A stretch of 13,199 nucleotides of DNA from Acropora yongei (GCA_014634225.1 BLFN01000945.1:6462-19660); one strand, 5' to 3'. Counted from the stretch's first letter, positions 1 to 8,194 are shown. Program-made: numbers and translations. The notes: generated by a model not told the origin, from the letters alone.

Positions 1-100
1 AACTTCAAAGCCTGTTGTGGAGGCAAGATTGCCTTGACTAGTGCCAGGTACTTGGCAGGTGGGCAAAGGAGATTCGTCCTTTAAATGCCATGCTAAGAAA
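1..100 (-). CDS. Exon 4 of the DUF6589-like gene, partial at window edge
   Basis: After an acceptor ending in ACAAG (AG at 102-101), the minus strand stays open to the window edge. It starts with one base that completes the split codon of exon 3 and continues FLAWHLKDESPLPTCQ. This phase match is the main support. Intron 3 would be 121 bases. The rest of the gene lies outside the window. Confidence 0.5.
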
Positions 101-221
101 CTTGTAATTAAGGTTATAATAATAATGATAAGAATGAAGACAATGTTATGATAATATTTCAAATTATTTCTGAGTTATTAACTACTAATGCGAATTTTTG
201 AAAAAAAAGAAAGATATTCAC

Positions 222-436
222 CAATGAAAGTCTGTGTTAGGATTGTCTTTCCTTTGGTCTCTCTTCTTTATGGATGTGTCAATGTTATCACCAACTATTC
301 TAACCAGATGTTTGTCTTGAGGACTTTCAATCCACTTCTTTACATCTGCATCAAAGTTTTCTGCCATGAGAGCATTATATCTCATGGTACATGTGTGGGA
401 TAGGTACAGTTCAAGTTTGTTTAACCTGGAAAATCC
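222..436 (-). CDS. Exon 3 with GDNID motif (DUF6589-like)
   Basis: The acceptor is a good polypyrimidine tract ending in TAG at 438-437. From there the minus strand reads GFSRLNKLELYLSHTCTM, then a hydrophilic helix-like stretch and VRIVGDNIDTSIKKRDQRKD, ending NTDFH plus two bases before a GTGAAT donor at 221-216. The exon is 215 bases, enters in phase 0 as exon 2 requires and leaves with two spare bases. The GDN[IL]D followed by R..R and an H[W/C] pair is the feature I associate with cnidarian DUF6589-like proteins. If unspliced, the frame closes at a TGA at 220-218. The plus-strand 71-residue ORF over 188-403 is its shadow. Confidence 0.6.
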
Positions 437-987
437 CTACAAGAGGAAATATTCTGCATATTATGATCTATGAATACGTGAGATACTCATTTTGTACAGT
501 GCAAAGTAAATTTACATGGTTCTGAGAAATCATCAAGATTCTCATTGAGGAGGGAGAGAGGAAGAAGGTGAGGGATCTGATGAACTTCTTTCTTCAAGAA
601 GTAAATAATATCAAGGAGAAGGGATTTGTAGAAGGATGACATTAAATTTGCTTGCTCATTATTATTACTGACTTAGTTTAGTAACATTGTCTATGTGTGT
701 GGAGTTGTGCATAAGTTAGTTCAGTCTTTGACATGAAGTCTTATGAACTTAACCCAAGCCCCATAATCAACAAGCGATTTCCAATAACCCATCAGTACAT
801 GTATTTCCTATAGTATCACTTGGGAGAATTTGTTTAAGATCAAGATGACTTTTTTTCAATAATCACTTCCTATCAACTTTTTCATTACTACTATATTGTC
901 AGGATAAACTAACAACTGGCACTAAAAGGGCTAAAGATAAATATATACTTTGAACCACCAATCTTTTTCTTGCCGCCATGTTCTTAC
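437..987 (-). other. Intron 2 of the DUF6589-like gene
   Basis: This 551-base stretch has no supported coding frame. It starts with GTAAGA on the minus strand (987-982) and ends with a TTTCCTCTTGTAG-type acceptor. It is AT-rich. I see no repeat, RNA gene or missing exon in it; the exons on either side already join in phase. Confidence 0.5.
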
Positions 988-1301
988 CATTTCAGACAAG
1001 CCCCCATTGTGGAGTATCAGTGATGTCACCACTTGGGCCAAACTCATATGCTTTATATTTCGTGCTTTCATAAGAATTCCAGCAGCCATGGCAATTCCCA
1101 GAATCTTCTTTTCAGGTGTTTTCACTGTATTTCGGGATGCACCGGGAGGACAAGCCACGGCAAACAAAAACTGGTGGAAAAGACTAGCGCGTTCTTTCAA
1201 CTCTTTGTTTACAAAGTCGGCAAATTTGAACTTTACAATTTGGCTTTCAGCTTTACATCTCAACATTGATGGATCATTCACACTACATAGCTGAGAGCAT
1301 T
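988..1301 (-). CDS. Exon 2 of the DUF6589-like gene
   Basis: This 314-base minus-strand exon lies between an acceptor (AATACAG, AG at 1303-1302) and a strong donor (ATG followed by GTAAGA at 987-982). It encodes about 104 residues including CSQLCSVNDPSMLR, an amphipathic helix-like stretch (FADFVNKELKERASLFHQFL) and a MAAGILMKARN segment. An apparent Met codon near 1281 is in fact GTG, so the reading frame should be taken as an exon and not as an independent small gene. The segment after the donor (VRTWRQEKDWW...) reads as intron. It ends in phase 0, matching exon 3. The plus-strand ORFs over the same bases are shadows. Confidence 0.6.
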
Positions 1302-1397
1302 CTGTATTCAGTCAAAACATTTGCAACGCACGATTTTTTTGAGTGTTTCATTTTCCATCATCGTCAACTGTCGCCGTAGGTAATGTTAGACCAACAC

Positions 1398-2093
1398 TTT
1401 GCCGAGACGCAGGTATTTGTTTCTTTTCGATAAGTCCGGTATTGTACTCTATCAATAGCGACAAAGTTTTAACAACCGGCCGGGAGAAATTCACGATAGG
1501 TACTACTGTCAGCGAGGGCTGAAAGATACTGTAAAATGGAAATAATTGTCGAGGTAGTGGCGGCCCATTCCATTGACTGAATTGTTTATTTATGGAGGGG
1601 ATTGAGTTTTCTTGCAGATTGACGTTTCTTAGCTCGGTTGTCGGATTGTGTTTCACTTTCTCCTCCACGGCATTGATGTTCCTGGTTACAATTTCGCCCC
1701 TTGATGCTGCGAACACTAGCCCTCGTTTGGCAACAGGCGGGGATTGCTCAGAGTCCTTATTTACACGAACCCTTTTTTGCAAGTGGGGACTCGCCCGTTG
1801 GTAGATGAAGACGTTTCACTTTCTCTTTACTAGTTTTGTAAAACAACTCTCTCTCATTTCGAGGATTTTCTTGACTATTGTTTGCAATTTCGGCAACAAT
1901 AGGCTGACCCTTCCTTTTCCTCGCCCACATCGATACTGCAATGCGCTTGGAAAATTTTTCCGAGATTAGTTTTCCCTGCGGGATTGGAAATAACTGCTCT
2001 CGCATTTATCTGAGTGGTAATTCCACAGACTTTACAATTCTCTAAGCTCGGTTTGACATGTTTTTTCGGTGTCGTAACTTTGTTCGCCGACAT
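1398..2093 (-). CDS. Exon 1: ZAD-like zinc finger plus basic linker, two frame breaks
   Basis: The ATG at 2091-2093 is preferred over an in-frame start further upstream at 2201 because it follows the promoter-like CCAAT/NRF1 cluster and has A at -3. Residues C20, C23, C67 and C70 form a CxxC-x43-CxxC pattern like a ZAD-type zinc-binding domain. The frame then ends in a stop at 1875-1877, but a coding-like Ser/Lys/Arg-rich linker continues in the next frame to 1757 and, after a T6 run at 1773-1778, in a third frame (KRVRVNKDSEQ...). The 3' end is tentative: a weak GT donor at 1397-1396 gives the phase exon 2 needs; without it the frame stops at 1348. A one-base indel at each break would explain the pattern, the second one in a homopolymer where sequencing errors are common. 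Confidence 0.55.
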
Positions 2094-2172
2094 TTTTCCC
2101 TGCAGCGTGCATTCTCGCGCCAGTTTTTGGGTTTCGCGGTGAAACAAACATGTTGACGTAATATGCGCTACG

Positions 2173-2196
2173 ATTGGTTTAGCGCGAGCATGCGCA
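2173..2196 (-). promoter_or_regulatory. CCAAT box and NRF1-like site upstream of the zinc-finger gene
   Basis: On the minus strand, CCAAT lies at 2177-2173, about 80 bases before the ATG at 2093. TGCGCATGC at 2196-2188 matches most of the NRF1 palindrome. This is typical of TATA-less metazoan promoters. No TATA box is seen at the expected distance. The role is inferred from motif and spacing only. Confidence 0.45.
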
Positions 2197-2207
2197 GACA
2201 AATGATC

Positions 2208-2253
2208 CTGGACCCTCTCTCCCCGGCGTTGTGTGACAGGAGAGGGGGTCCAG
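2208..2253. repeat. Strong hairpin, 15-bp arms
   Basis: CTGGACCCTCTCTCC at 2208-2222 and GGAGAGGGGGTCCAG at 2239-2253 pair over 15 bases with one mismatch around a 16-base loop. It lies just outside the promoter-like cluster of the zinc-finger gene and may be the end of a foldback element; no target duplication was recognised. Confidence 0.6.
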
Positions 2254-2540
2254 AACTGGACTAGTACTGCCCAGGAATGCGAAAAGGTTACAACACCTCC
2301 GTATTATTATCTGCTTACGGGAAGTTACAAAAAATTGCTTATAAGAGATGCTCGCTTACGAGAGATTCCCAAATATAGTTATTTGACTTCGAAACTTTCG
2401 GTATTTAGGAAAACTTGTCACTGAGGAGATGTTTTCGTTGAGGAGAGGTGGTTGATCACGAGAGGTGGTCACAACTGGAGGTTCGACTGTAGTTTTCTTT
2501 TAGCATTTCTATCACTCAAACAACTATAGCTTTGATACAA
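2254..2540. repeat. Degenerate short-repeat stretch
   Basis: The stretch contains recurring, diverged units around GCTTACGAGAGAT and GAGAGGTGGT (two clear copies of the latter between 2443 and 2467). It resembles decayed interspersed repeats common in coral genomes, judged from memory. It contains no supported gene; the 63-residue ORF at 2233-2424 begins in the hairpin and has no coding features. Confidence 0.4.
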
Positions 2541-2542
2541 TT

Positions 2543-2548
2543 TTTAAT
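2543..2548 (-). terminator. Candidate polyadenylation signal ATTAAA for MACPF copy A
   Basis: The minus strand reads ATTAAA about 240 bases after the stop codon at 2789-2787. It is a common variant of AATAAA; I saw no canonical AATAAA on the minus strand between it and the stop. The 2549-2786 stretch is then 3' UTR, with no other feature seen; the plus-strand 75-residue ORF there has no support. Confidence 0.35.
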
Positions 2549-2786
2549 TTGATTGTTGAAAGCCGGTGTCACATGCAAGTAAACTTAGCCATAAAACTTA
2601 TTTTACTTGCTAAACTTTGCCATCAAACTCAGCCAGCACTGATAAATGGAAATTACCAATGTAGGCGATATTCATTCTTAAACTCTACAGATGTTGATCT
2701 TGTCTTGGCCATAGTCTTAACTGATACCTACGTTACAATATTTCTGTGCTCACTTGGAGTGCAATCATTGATATGAGTACGGAAGA

Positions 2787-4241
2787 TTACAGTCGTTCTT
2801 CTTTTCCTGTGGGTTTTCCGTGACCGGAATCCTTTGCCTTGCGGCGAGCGCCATGGTGAGCTACTGATTTACGTGTGGCGTAATCCTTGCTGGGTAAGGA
2901 CCACACAACTTTCCGCCAATCACGATGTTCGTTATAGCAATCACACCAAGACCCAGCGATTTTCCAGTCGCAACCTTGCCATCCCCAGTCTTCCCCAGTG
3001 TTAGCGTATGCACTTTCCTTAGATGCTCCTGTATCTAGTTCCTCGGTCTTGTAGTAAACACAAGTTGGGCCTCGACAGGAACACCAAGTAGGTTTATAAT
3101 GGCAGTCTTCGTTGCTGTGGCAACCCTCTTTAGCGAGAGAACACTCGAATTCTGGATACTTGTCGTTGGACCTCTCCGTGTAGTCGAATTTCTGTATTTG
3201 AATTTCCTTCTTTTCATTTCCACCTTTTACGTATGGACAACCATAATTCAAGAAGCCGAGGTAGTAGTACTGCAGGTTTAGACCGCGGACGTAGTTGGGT
3301 GATCCTGATGGGAAACGGCTTTGTAAAACTTTCCAAATGGCTCTGAAGGTGTGCTGGACAGATGAATCTGTGTCTGCGGCTTCATTCATAAGCTGTTGAA
3401 TCAGTTCCTTAGACCTGTCATGCAACAGCTGGCTACGGGTTTCCCTGCTTCCTCCTCTAATGAACAGTTTATCAGTCGTGCTCATATCGCTTGCTTTAGA
3501 TGATTCACTTTTACTTATATTAGCGCATGCAGAGACACCGACCTTTCCAACGGATGTGGGGCCTGCGAAAGAGACGCAGCTTTTCACCTGGAAATCTCTT
3601 TCACTGTAAGATTTAGAGCTTCGCGAGAATGACATTTGCTTAATTCTTACTCCACGCATAACAGAAGTGACAACGTGGGAACCGTAATCGTCCAAGAAAT
3701 CATTATATGACCTCCACGAATTTTTCTCCCAGGGTTCATCAATCTTCAACGGCAATCGTTCCAACTTGTCCATAAAGCTTTGCTTCAACCTGTAGCTTTC
3801 GTCATTTAAACAGTCTTTGTTTAGATGGATCTTTTCTGTTAATGCCTCGACGATTAAGGAAATTCCACTCACCTTCGATTCGCTTGAACTTGTGCTCTGT
3901 GTTACACTATTGAGCGAAGTGCTAAGAGAATAAGCTGACTTCAATGAGGCATCTAATCCAGCTTGGTTTGCCAATTTAGTGTAGAAGTCCTTAGTGCTCT
4001 GATAATATTCAAAAAGACTTCTTGTGGAGTTTTCTTTTTCTTTTCTGAAGCATTCTGAAGGAAAAGCCTTAAAAATGCTTGTTTCTTTTTCCTTAAAGTC
4101 CTCCAGTAAGTTTGTTTTTCCAAGGTTAATGACTTTTCCAAGCTCTTGTGTTTCGCTGGTCGTCAGAGTGTCTTCGATTCCTCTGGCACTGGGTACAGAT
4201 AGGGCTGTCAGGTGAATGACAAGAATCAAGGGGACAATCAT
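2787..4241 (-). CDS. MACPF/perforin-family secreted pore-forming protein (copy A, intact)
   Basis: This 484-residue protein is encoded in one exon. The ATG at 4241-4239 is chosen: the longer frame begins at a TTG (4280), whereas this ATG has A at -3 and starts a hydrophobic signal peptide (MIVPLILVIHLTALSVPSA, residues 1-19). A Ser/Thr-rich stretch (about 105-123) and residues about 225-260 sit where MACPF proteins keep the two clusters that insert into membranes. YGSH at 186-189 matches the MACPF signature and RGG at 262-264 the conserved glycine bend. Cys 367, 374, 380, 387, 389 and 394 form an EGF-like C-x6-C-x5-C-x6-C-x-C-x4-C module, followed by three more Cys (424, 433, 435) and a basic tail. 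Length and order fit cnidarian MACPF-EGF proteins, which include sea-anemone toxins. It could equally serve immunity, digestion or development. Confidence 0.88.
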   Translation of the reverse strand: MIVPLILVIHLTALSVPSARGIEDTLTTSETQELGKVINLGKTNLLEDFKEKETSIFKAFPSECFRKEKENSTRSLFEYYQSTKDFYTKLANQAGLDASLKSAYSLSTSLNSVTQSTSSSESKVSGISLIVEALTEKIHLNKDCLNDESYRLKQSFMDKLERLPLKIDEPWEKNSWRSYNDFLDDYGSHVVTSVMRGVRIKQMSFSRSSKSYSERDFQVKSCVSFAGPTSVGKVGVSACANISKSESSKASDMSTTDKLFIRGGSRETRSQLLHDRSKELIQQLMNEAADTDSSVQHTFRAIWKVLQSRFPSGSPNYVRGLNLQYYYLGFLNYGCPYVKGGNEKKEIQIQKFDYTERSNDKYPEFECSLAKEGCHSNEDCHYKPTWCSCRGPTCVYYKTEELDTGASKESAYANTGEDWGWQGCDWKIAGSWCDCYNEHRDWRKVVWSLPSKDYATRKSVAHHGARRKAKDSGHGKPTGKEERL

Positions 4242-4296
4242 GGTTCCAGGATGTGCTGTCGGTATGGGCAACACTGTCAATCGAATGACACAACCT
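4242..4296 (-). other. 5' UTR and 3' splice site of MACPF copy A
   Basis: On the minus strand an acceptor (CTTCTCACGCAG, AG at 4296-4295) is followed by a 53-base leader to the ATG. The leader segment TTCGATTGACA and the last 20 bases before the ATG recur upstream of copy B, where a matching acceptor (TTTTTACACAG) precedes them. Sequence upstream of both acceptors does not align, as expected for an intron/exon border. The upstream non-coding exon was not found. Confidence 0.55.
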
Positions 4297-4737
4297 GCGT
4301 GAGAAGATTATATTTAGAGTCAAGTGATTCATTGTGGCTCTTGAATACTTTCGCTTGAAACATGAGTACAACACAGATTGTTGGTTCTGTTGCACTGTTT
4401 AGTTACGTACCCATGCTGTACCTTGATTTCCTGGATTGCCGTACCCACATTCGCTATTAACCAACAGAGGCTTTGTTTACTGTCATGATATCGTGCGGTA
4501 TTAACTTACGGACCTGATATAGTCATATCGTGCTAACTTGGCCGAATTTAGTGGGTACGGTAAATACCGCATCATTGGCTTTTTTTGAGTATACCTTGAT
4601 GCGATACCAGGCTCGTTGGGTGTCGCCATGAATATTTTCCTTGAATACGTCTCGCCGAAATACGAACGATTGAAGCAGAAGAACAATAACCTTTATTGAT
4701 TTTTAGAAAACAGTCCTAAGAAAATACGTGCGCTGAT
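4297..4737. other. Intron or 5' flank of MACPF copy A with crossed inverted repeats
   Basis: No gene is supported here. The stretch holds two short perfect inverted repeats in crossed order: CCGTACCCAC 4439-4448 with GTGGGTACGG 4551-4560, and TGCGGTATT 4494-4502 with AATACCGCA 4563-4571. ATATCGTGC also occurs twice as a direct repeat. It does not align with the equivalent position beside copy B. The small minus-strand ORFs here lack coding features. Confidence 0.45.
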
Positions 4738-4929
4738 AAGCATTAAATATTTCGCTTTTTTCTCATCATTATGTAATCGAATTTTGGCTCAGACTACTAT
4801 GGATGTGTGTCTTTCTTAAGAGGTTAATTCAAGTGAAAAAATAATCATATGAAAGATGTAATCAAAGAAGTGAATGATACTCGAAGCGGCCTACAGAACC
4901 AAAGGTTATAATAGAGCCCAAAAGAAGTT

Positions 4930-5045
4930 TAGGCTTGGAAGAGATTCGAATCCACGACCACTGCGATGCCGGTACGATACTCCACTTAGCTATAGGGAAG
5001 GTGGGACCTGATCACGTTGTGAGCCCGCAATATGCAAGGAAGATG
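4930..5045 (-). mobile_element. Old tRNA-derived SINE head (left arm)
   Basis: On the minus strand an A-box-like TAGCTAAGTGG (4992-4982) is followed about 30 bases later by a B-box GGATTCGAATC (4954-4944), the internal RNA polymerase III promoter layout of a tRNA. No acceptor stem closes, so it is not a functional tRNA gene. The same element occupies the matching place in the right arm, so it was present before the duplication. Confidence 0.65.
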
Positions 5046-5156
5046 GCGTATAATGCAAATAAATTTTATGAAAGATGTTTTTAAGAACTACCCAACAAGA
5101 TTTGACAGAATGATATAAGTTGAGATAAGTAGGAACAAAACGGTGCTATAAATTAT

Positions 5157-6403
5157 CAAATTTTGTTGAATTAAACGCAGTGGTAACTAAAAATCTATAT
5201 TATTCTACAAAATATGGATTTCAAAACACTTTACCTTGAAACCCAGTGCTGTGACCTCAATTTGAGTTGGTCATAATCTAATTATAGCAAACGTTTTTAA
5301 GAGAATCTGAATAATGAAAAATTTTGGGTACGAACGTCGTTAAAAAAGTAATCAATGCGGAAACGTTATCACCCTTTAAACTATATCGACTCTTATACTG
5401 CCGGATACTGAAAATACAAAATAGAAACCAGACGTCGATTTAACGTACAAATATTTCGTACAATTTTCGCTGTTTGTCCATTGCATTATAGCTTAAGATA
5501 GGCTGCTTCACTTTGGCCGTTTTATTGTTTGAACATTTCTTTGAAATATATGTATGGGTAAAAGAAATACAATTCATAGTTTCCGTGAAAGAGTTTCGTC
5601 TTCTACTAATCTGTAAATTTCTGAAGTTTACAGCATCGACTTCTATGTACATGTTATCATTATTTTTAGCAAACGGAGAAAGCTAGAAAACGAGATTTAA
5701 GTCACATAACTCAGTTACCGCTGGACTGGTAATTTTTCCATTAGAGAATGCTGGATTTTTTTTTCAGAACTCTCGTTTCAGTACTAATTCACTGTCTAAA
5801 TTTATATGCAGATGATTTTCGTGACAAAATCGAGAATTTGCACCCGTACATGCAGGTATGGCGAGTTAACCTAAAAGAGGAAATAGTACAGAAACTATCT
5901 AAGGTAGTATTATTTTCTACTAACCTGAGTTACTATCCTTGCAAGGTTTGACTTTTGGTATTGTGTTCCCGGCGCGTGTCAGTATGAACTGAGGAGTGCT
6001 TAATCTTTCTCAAAATATAGACTGTTAATTTAGAATTCTTAACTCATTAAACTGGTTTACCGCAAGGTTCAGTTGATTTAATGTTCTGATAGGTTCTGTT
6101 AAAATTAGTTTTCTAAGATTAAGTAGTCTAATAGAAATAGCATAAAATCCATTGGTCTAATAATGAAAGAATAAATAAATAAATAAAATTCATTAACTTT
6201 CTTTGACTTGTTTAAGTGATTATACTTGTACCCGCATTATGTCCTAGTCATTACATCATCCTACGGACTATACCTTTCATTTTATCAGACAAAAGCCTTG
6301 ACAAATAATTGGTCTGAGATTGAATAATTAAAAACCGTAAAGAAACCATTGTTATTAACCTACTGGGCTTTTAGATAAACTAATTAGTTTTATTGTGGTG
6401 TTA
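5157..6403. other. Left-arm stretch without gene, mostly absent from the right arm
   Basis: This AT-rich stretch has no recognisable gene, RNA or terminal repeat. It contains an ATAA microsatellite at about 6171-6187. Only a short block around 5377-5411 is matched in the right arm. The ORFs at 5440-5652 (minus) and 5748-5951 (plus) are short, of mixed composition and not recognised. With no inverted ends or target duplication at 5412 and 6403, loss from the right arm is more likely than insertion here. Confidence 0.5.
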
Positions 6404-6553
6404 TAAAGTTTCTTTTCTTTTAAAATATATCAGTACACGATATGCCACACTTCAAAAGCACACTTAAGTCCTGTACAGGGTCATGCAGTGAGCAGTCCAG
6501 TAAGAAGATTGTCAGAATATCGGCTTCTATCCAGCATTACTTATTCTTGTTGA

Positions 6554-7760
6554 CCTTCGGATCTATCGGTGGATAGTGTCTAAGGAAAATTTAAAAGTCC
6601 AGCGAATGTCTATTAGCGATCGCAATACCGTCTGGACGCAGTATTTTCAGTTTTTTTCAGCAAATATCATAACTAATGAAGCTGTTGATGCCCTCTCTTT
6701 TCTTTTTCCCGCCGAATCATCAAATGGCACATGTTTACAGGTATCAAACGTGTACGTTCAAAAAGTAATCTTTATCTATTTTGGCTTTTTGAAAGAACTT
6801 TCTCTGCCTTTCTTAACTACTACGTCAACTCATAAGCGCAAGGGTTGATTGTAACCAGGGTAGTTTGAATATAATTCTTAACTACTTGTCGTATTGAAGA
6901 ACAACTTCTAATGTTGTGGGCGAGTGGAAGGAACGTTTGATTATCAAGCATGTTGCACATACACGTACATATAAGGTGCCACTATAACAGTAATGGCAGA
7001 AACCGTAAGCAAATCAGTTAGCATAATAAATGAAGGCAAGGTGCTCTTTCGTCTAAAGTGCGTTTTGATTCAGTTACGATTTGGGGGTGCGAGAACTAAA
7101 TAAAGTGAGAATCTATTGTTAGGATGACAAATATCTGACCGCAACATCGGCCCCGAGCGTTTATCGGCGTAAATTAATTTTCTTAGAATCAGCTGCTTTT
7201 TCTCCTGTTGAAAGTGTTTGGATTGGATTGTGTTGTGTTGTATGTATTGTATTGGAAAAGGAAAGTTTTTAAAGGGGCGTCTTTTATGCATTAAACGCCT
7301 TATAGGCAAATTGCAATTGCATCAGTTCAGGATTCAGTTTCTGGCTGACAGAAAGATATTTTAGCAAGGATTCACTTTATGTAAAACGTTAGATATTTCC
7401 ATTACAGTTTTAGTCGTATTTCGTGCTTTTAGACTCGCCCAAGCATTAGAGAGGTTAAGCATGACGTTGCCGGTAAACGGGAAAAATGAAACTTTTGCCG
7501 TCTGTCTTCAGCTCTCTGTGTAGTAGAATCAAAAAAATTTATTTGCAGTGAATAGTCAATAGTAAAAGACACTTTTCTATTTTTGTATGATTTATTTAAG
7601 GATTACAAGACAACAATAGAAAATCAGAGGTAATCTTTGCCGTTTGCCGTCTGCAGTAAACTTCATGCTTAAACTCTATTGTTTAAGAAATATCGAAAAT
7701 TGGTCTTGTTCAAATTTCTTTTCAAATGGATGTTTTTTAAATGGGTGTAAGAAGTAAATA
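6554..7760. other. Unique spacer of the inverted duplication, no gene seen
   Basis: Nothing is supported as a gene. An open frame at 6576-6848 begins with GTG and looks like chance. TG-rich low-complexity sequence lies at about 7218-7255. Related GCCG-rich motifs (TTTTGCCGTCTGTCTTCAG near 7493 and TTTGCCGTTTGCCGTCTGCAG-like near 7636) suggest a decayed interspersed repeat between about 7430 and 7680. Confidence 0.4.
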
Positions 7761-7770
7761 TAACCATGCT

Positions 7771-7831
7771 TTATCAGCATATACGTTTTATCAGCATATA
7801 CGCTTTTATATGCTTTATCAGCATTTATATG
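7771..7831 (+). repeat. Short tandem repeat, 17-base unit
   Basis: TTATCAGCATATACG occurs at 7771-7785 and 7788-7802 with a third, shortened copy (TTATCAGCAT) at 7815-7824. The copies directly border the repeat element that begins near 7834. Confidence 0.7.
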
Positions 7832-7833
7832 GC

Positions 7834-8122
7834 CTATACGGCGAGGCTCCGCCCGAAAGGGGTACCTTTTTCAGGCTTCAGGTATGTAAAAGGGTAGGGA
7901 AATCTTTATTATAATATTTCGAATGGACGCCCCTTACAGCTGTATCAGCTTATTCATTAAGCACTACATGAAAATGACAACAAGACGTCCTAAAGCAGGT
8001 ATGTGAAAGGGGTACCTTTTTTCATTAAAAAGTATGTAAAAGGGATACATTTTCTACCAAAATGGTATACAAAAGGGTAAGGGGTTGGACCTCAGGGCGT
8101 TCCCCGTATTAAACTTTGTTAA
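7834..8122. repeat. Interspersed repeat with inverted ends and internal AAAGGGGTACC units
   Basis: The left end reads TATACGGCGAGGCTCCGCCC and the right end, on the opposite strand, reads ATACGGGGAACGCCC, so the ends are diverged inverted repeats. Inside are imperfect copies of a unit like GTATGTAAAAGGGTACCTTT. This fits a non-autonomous element or short satellite frequently seen in coral DNA (from memory). No transposase frame is present. Confidence 0.5.
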
Positions 8123-8194
8123 GTACCGCTCCCTTCCCTTCCCAGGTTCCTAGTTAAGTGCGAGTTGGTTTCATATTGGTGAACGTGTTGACAG

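Larger units (their letters stand above)
1..2093 (-). pseudogene. Zinc-finger / DUF6589-like multi-exon gene, 5' part, probably decayed
   Basis: Four minus-strand exons can be chained: 2093-1398, 1301-988, 436-222 and 100-1 (continues off the edge). The chain gives a CxxC...CxxC zinc-finger head, a basic linker, a segment with LCSVNDPSMLR, and a segment with VRIVGDNIDTSIKKRDQ. I recognise this order from a large family of uncharacterised cnidarian proteins, some labelled DUF6589, which may be transposon-derived; that assignment is from memory and not searched. Exons 2 to 4 join in phase across consensus splice sites. Exon 1 needs two frame changes (near 1880 and in a T-run at 1773-1778), so the copy is either a pseudogene or carries sequence errors. 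The function is unknown. The chaining is my inference from reading frames and splice signals. Confidence 0.6.
2905..6553. repeat. Left arm of a large imperfect inverted duplication
   Basis: Reverse-complement blocks match the right arm in collinear order: 2905-4294 (MACPF exon) with 10001-11412, 4738-5156 with 8751-9277, about 5377-5411 with 8716-8743, and 6404-6553 with 8361-8520. Matches by eye are mostly 85-90 percent, with one 217-base identical stretch in the gene. About 220 bases (5157-5376) and about 990 bases (5412-6403) occur only in this arm. The left limit is set where the gene tails diverge. The arms are separated by about 1.8 kb. Confidence 0.85.

Noticed and set aside
188..403. 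A plus-strand ORF of 71 codons
   Set aside because: It is the antisense shadow of exon 3 with the GDNID motif.
950..1294. A plus-strand ORF of 114 codons
   Set aside because: It overlaps exon 2 of the minus-strand gene, which has splice sites and family motifs; the plus frame has none.
3035..3281. ORFs of about 60 codons on both strands inside the MACPF gene, with matching ORFs at 11036-11282
   Set aside because: They are other-frame shadows of the Cys-rich module; their similarity to each other reflects the identical 217-base DNA tract.
4242..4280. A 13-residue N-terminal extension of MACPF copy A starting at 4280
   Set aside because: The first codon is TTG; the ATG at 4241 has a good context, begins a signal peptide and is conserved in copy B.
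6576..6848. A 90-codon ORF in the spacer
   Set aside because: It starts at GTG, has no motif, and no splice signal or codon bias supports it.
7280..7304. A histone-type 3' stem-loop
   Set aside because: GGCGT and ACGCC pair, but the 14-base loop does not fit the histone consensus and no histone gene is nearby.
7771..7831. A CRISPR array
   Set aside because: There are only three AT-rich units with almost no spacers, in a eukaryotic context.
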